Notes under the pieces: generated by a model
The model's input: the letters and a program-made list of their open reading frames with translations, nothing else
Database searches by the model: none
Told to the model about the DNA's origin: nothing
Shown: positions 62,985 to 64,000 of the stretch, one piece after another
How the letters are laid out: each line of letters opens with the position of its first letter
How positions within the stretch are numbered: the first letter of the stretch is position 1
Assembly: GCF_002072185.1 (NCBI RefSeq)
Contig: NZ_MVIW01000008.1
Coordinates: 17,211-81,210 of the forward strand
DNA length: 64,000 nucleotides
Origin: Actinomyces denticolens
Lineage (GTDB): Bacteria; Actinomycetota; Actinomycetes; Actinomycetales; Actinomycetaceae
Direction of reading: 5' to 3'
Program-made: the position numbers and the translations under genes

Positions 62985-63710
62985 ATGGCTCCCGTGTCCT
63001 GCCGCTCTCCGATCCACGCCGCCGTAGTGCTCCGGCGGCGCCGCTTTCGTCTTGACGTCGACGGCCGCCATTCCGCCGTTCTTGTACTGATGGTCTGCTG
63101 CGCCCTGGGCTCGGGGCTGTTGGCGGCCTGCGCCAACGACGCTCCTGCGCCTGAGGTCAGCGGAACCCTGCCCACGCGCTTCTTCTCCACCCCCGAGGCC
63201 AGCAGTACCGCGACACCCACCACCAGCGCCGGCGCACCGGTCTCGCTCGGCCCCGAACTGGCAGCCCAGAGAGCCACCGCCCTGGCCATGCCCAAACCGG
63301 TCAAACCGTCAGAGGCGAGCGAGAACACCGAGCAAGGCGCCGTCAACGCCGCCGTGCACTTCATCGCCCTGTACCGCTACGCCTTCATCACCGGTGACAC
63401 CGCCGACCTGGCCGCCATGAGCGAGGACAGATGCACATTTTGCGCCTCCGCGATCAATGCGGTGACCGACCTTCATTCCAAAGGCGGATGGGCAAACTTC
63501 TGGAAACTAGAACTCACAGATATTCAGTATATCTCTCAAGGCAGCGGCAAAGAATATTGCGGAGTTAGAGCCGTCATGACAAGCAACGAATCAACATCTG
63601 TAAAAGAAAGCGGAGAAATCGTGGTCGAGCCAGCAGAAGAAAAAACTATCCTCCTGGCATTGCGGTACTACGATAATTCCTGGCACGTCGGGGAGGTGGC
63701 CACAGAATGA
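62985..63710 (+). CDS. DUF6318-like lipoprotein
   Basis: 241 residues. A basic N-terminus and a hydrophobic signal with lipobox LLAAC (near residue 45) precede a Thr/Ser/Pro spacer. The C-terminal domain (about 115-241) includes RYAFITGDTADLAAMSEDRC, then TFCAS and GGWANFWKLELTDIQYISQG, resembling the DUF6318 domain of Actinomyces lipoproteins. From about 63430 the codon use switches to AT-rich, unlike the first half. The stop overlaps the next start by ATGA. Confidence 0.7.
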   Translation: MAPVSCRSPIHAAVVLRRRRFRLDVDGRHSAVLVLMVCCALGSGLLAACANDAPAPEVSGTLPTRFFSTPEASSTATPTTSAGAPVSLGPELAAQRATALAMPKPVKPSEASENTEQGAVNAAVHFIALYRYAFITGDTADLAAMSEDRCTFCASAINAVTDLHSKGGWANFWKLELTDIQYISQGSGKEYCGVRAVMTSNESTSVKESGEIVVEPAEEKTILLALRYYDNSWHVGEVATE

Positions 63711-64000
63711 TCATGAAAATGACAACCCTTCTCGCGCTCACGCATCTGTTCTCAACTTCCGTTCCTCCGATTGTCTTGGCATCCGATAATGATAACACTG
63801 GTACCGTAAGGCAGATGGACAGTTACGGATCCGAGAATACCATTATTACCCAATCATTGATGGCGGAGGAGACCACAGTCCGGGGTGGTTCTTCGTCGTC
63901 GGGTGGTGGGGGCGGGTCGCAGGTGGTGGTCTCCGCCGGGCAGCCCCGGGCCATGGCCATGGAAGGAGACTTCATCTGCGATGGGCAGGACGCCCAGGGC
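63707..64000 (+). CDS. Secreted protein, N-terminal part, cut by window end
   Basis: 98 residues are seen. A signal peptide (MTTLLALTHLFSTSVPPIVLA) is cleaved near SDN. Then comes a polar segment and a Ser/Gly-rich stretch (RGGSSSSGGGGGS) before FICDGQDAQG. ATG 63707 overlaps the lipoprotein stop, so the two are coupled; ATG 63713 is the alternative. The first 160 bases are AT-rich and the remainder is GC-rich again. The function is unknown. Confidence 0.7.
   Translation, partial: MIMKMTTLLALTHLFSTSVPPIVLASDNDNTGTVRQMDSYGSENTIITQSLMAEETTVRGGSSSSGGGGGSQVVVSAGQPRAMAMEGDFICDGQDAQG

Overview
The window is chromosomal DNA of a high-GC Gram-positive bacterium. The best fit is Actinomyces or a close relative in the Actinomycetaceae. 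Evidence: very GC-rich coding sequence; WYYL-type cell-wall-binding repeat proteins, one with a C-terminal sunset domain; a lipoprotein resembling the DUF6318 family; the fdxA-dapC-dapD neighbourhood; and an abundance of leaderless genes whose -10 box (xAxxxT) sits 6-7 bases before ATG or GTG. No tRNA, rRNA, integrase, transposase or CRISPR array was recognised.

Layout. 1-9.4 kb: sugar and core genes (PfkB kinase start, xseB, a GH32 fructosidase lying between xseB and xseA, ispH, rmuC, a membrane esterase, ychF). 9.4-18.1 kb: a visibly less GC-rich defence island without mobility genes: type III restriction-modification (mod, res), a two-gene CBASS-like unit (SLATT membrane effector and CD-NTase), an ApeA-like HEPN protein and a small toxin-antitoxin-like pair. 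18.3-33 kb: surface and accessory genes: three secreted proteins with the same wall-binding repeats but different catalytic or terminal modules, an AAA ATPase behind a double palindromic operator, oleate hydratase between two direct repeats, diaminopimelate dehydrogenase, and three related four-helix membrane proteins, two of them with LRV domains. 33-50 kb: ordinary metabolism, including a catabolic-looking operon (DapA-like lyase, Dcu transporter, LacI regulator), M18 aminopeptidase, YchJ-like protein, ene-reductase, patatin, NUDIX, lipase, bioY and an LLM oxidoreductase. 50-64 kb: typA, a VanW protein, fdxA, dapC, gltA, dapD, a histidine phosphatase, and a lipoprotein plus secreted protein that share an AT-rich patch.

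How genes work together. dapC and dapD supply the succinylase route to diaminopimelate, while ddh gives the one-step dehydrogenase route, so both appear present. The wall-binding proteins and the VanW protein act at the envelope. The island genes are alternative antiphage layers: DNA cleavage, nucleotide-signalled membrane damage, and RNA cleavage by HEPN.

The most unusual signals are non-coding. One is a dispersed intergenic repeat with the 9-base core GAGACCGGT repeated exactly every 22 bases at four loci; one locus is an 88-bp perfect palindrome. A second family consists of 57-base hairpins with one covarying base pair. In addition, a pair of divergent leaderless genes have start codons only 3 bases apart, each -10 box lying inside the other gene's first codons.
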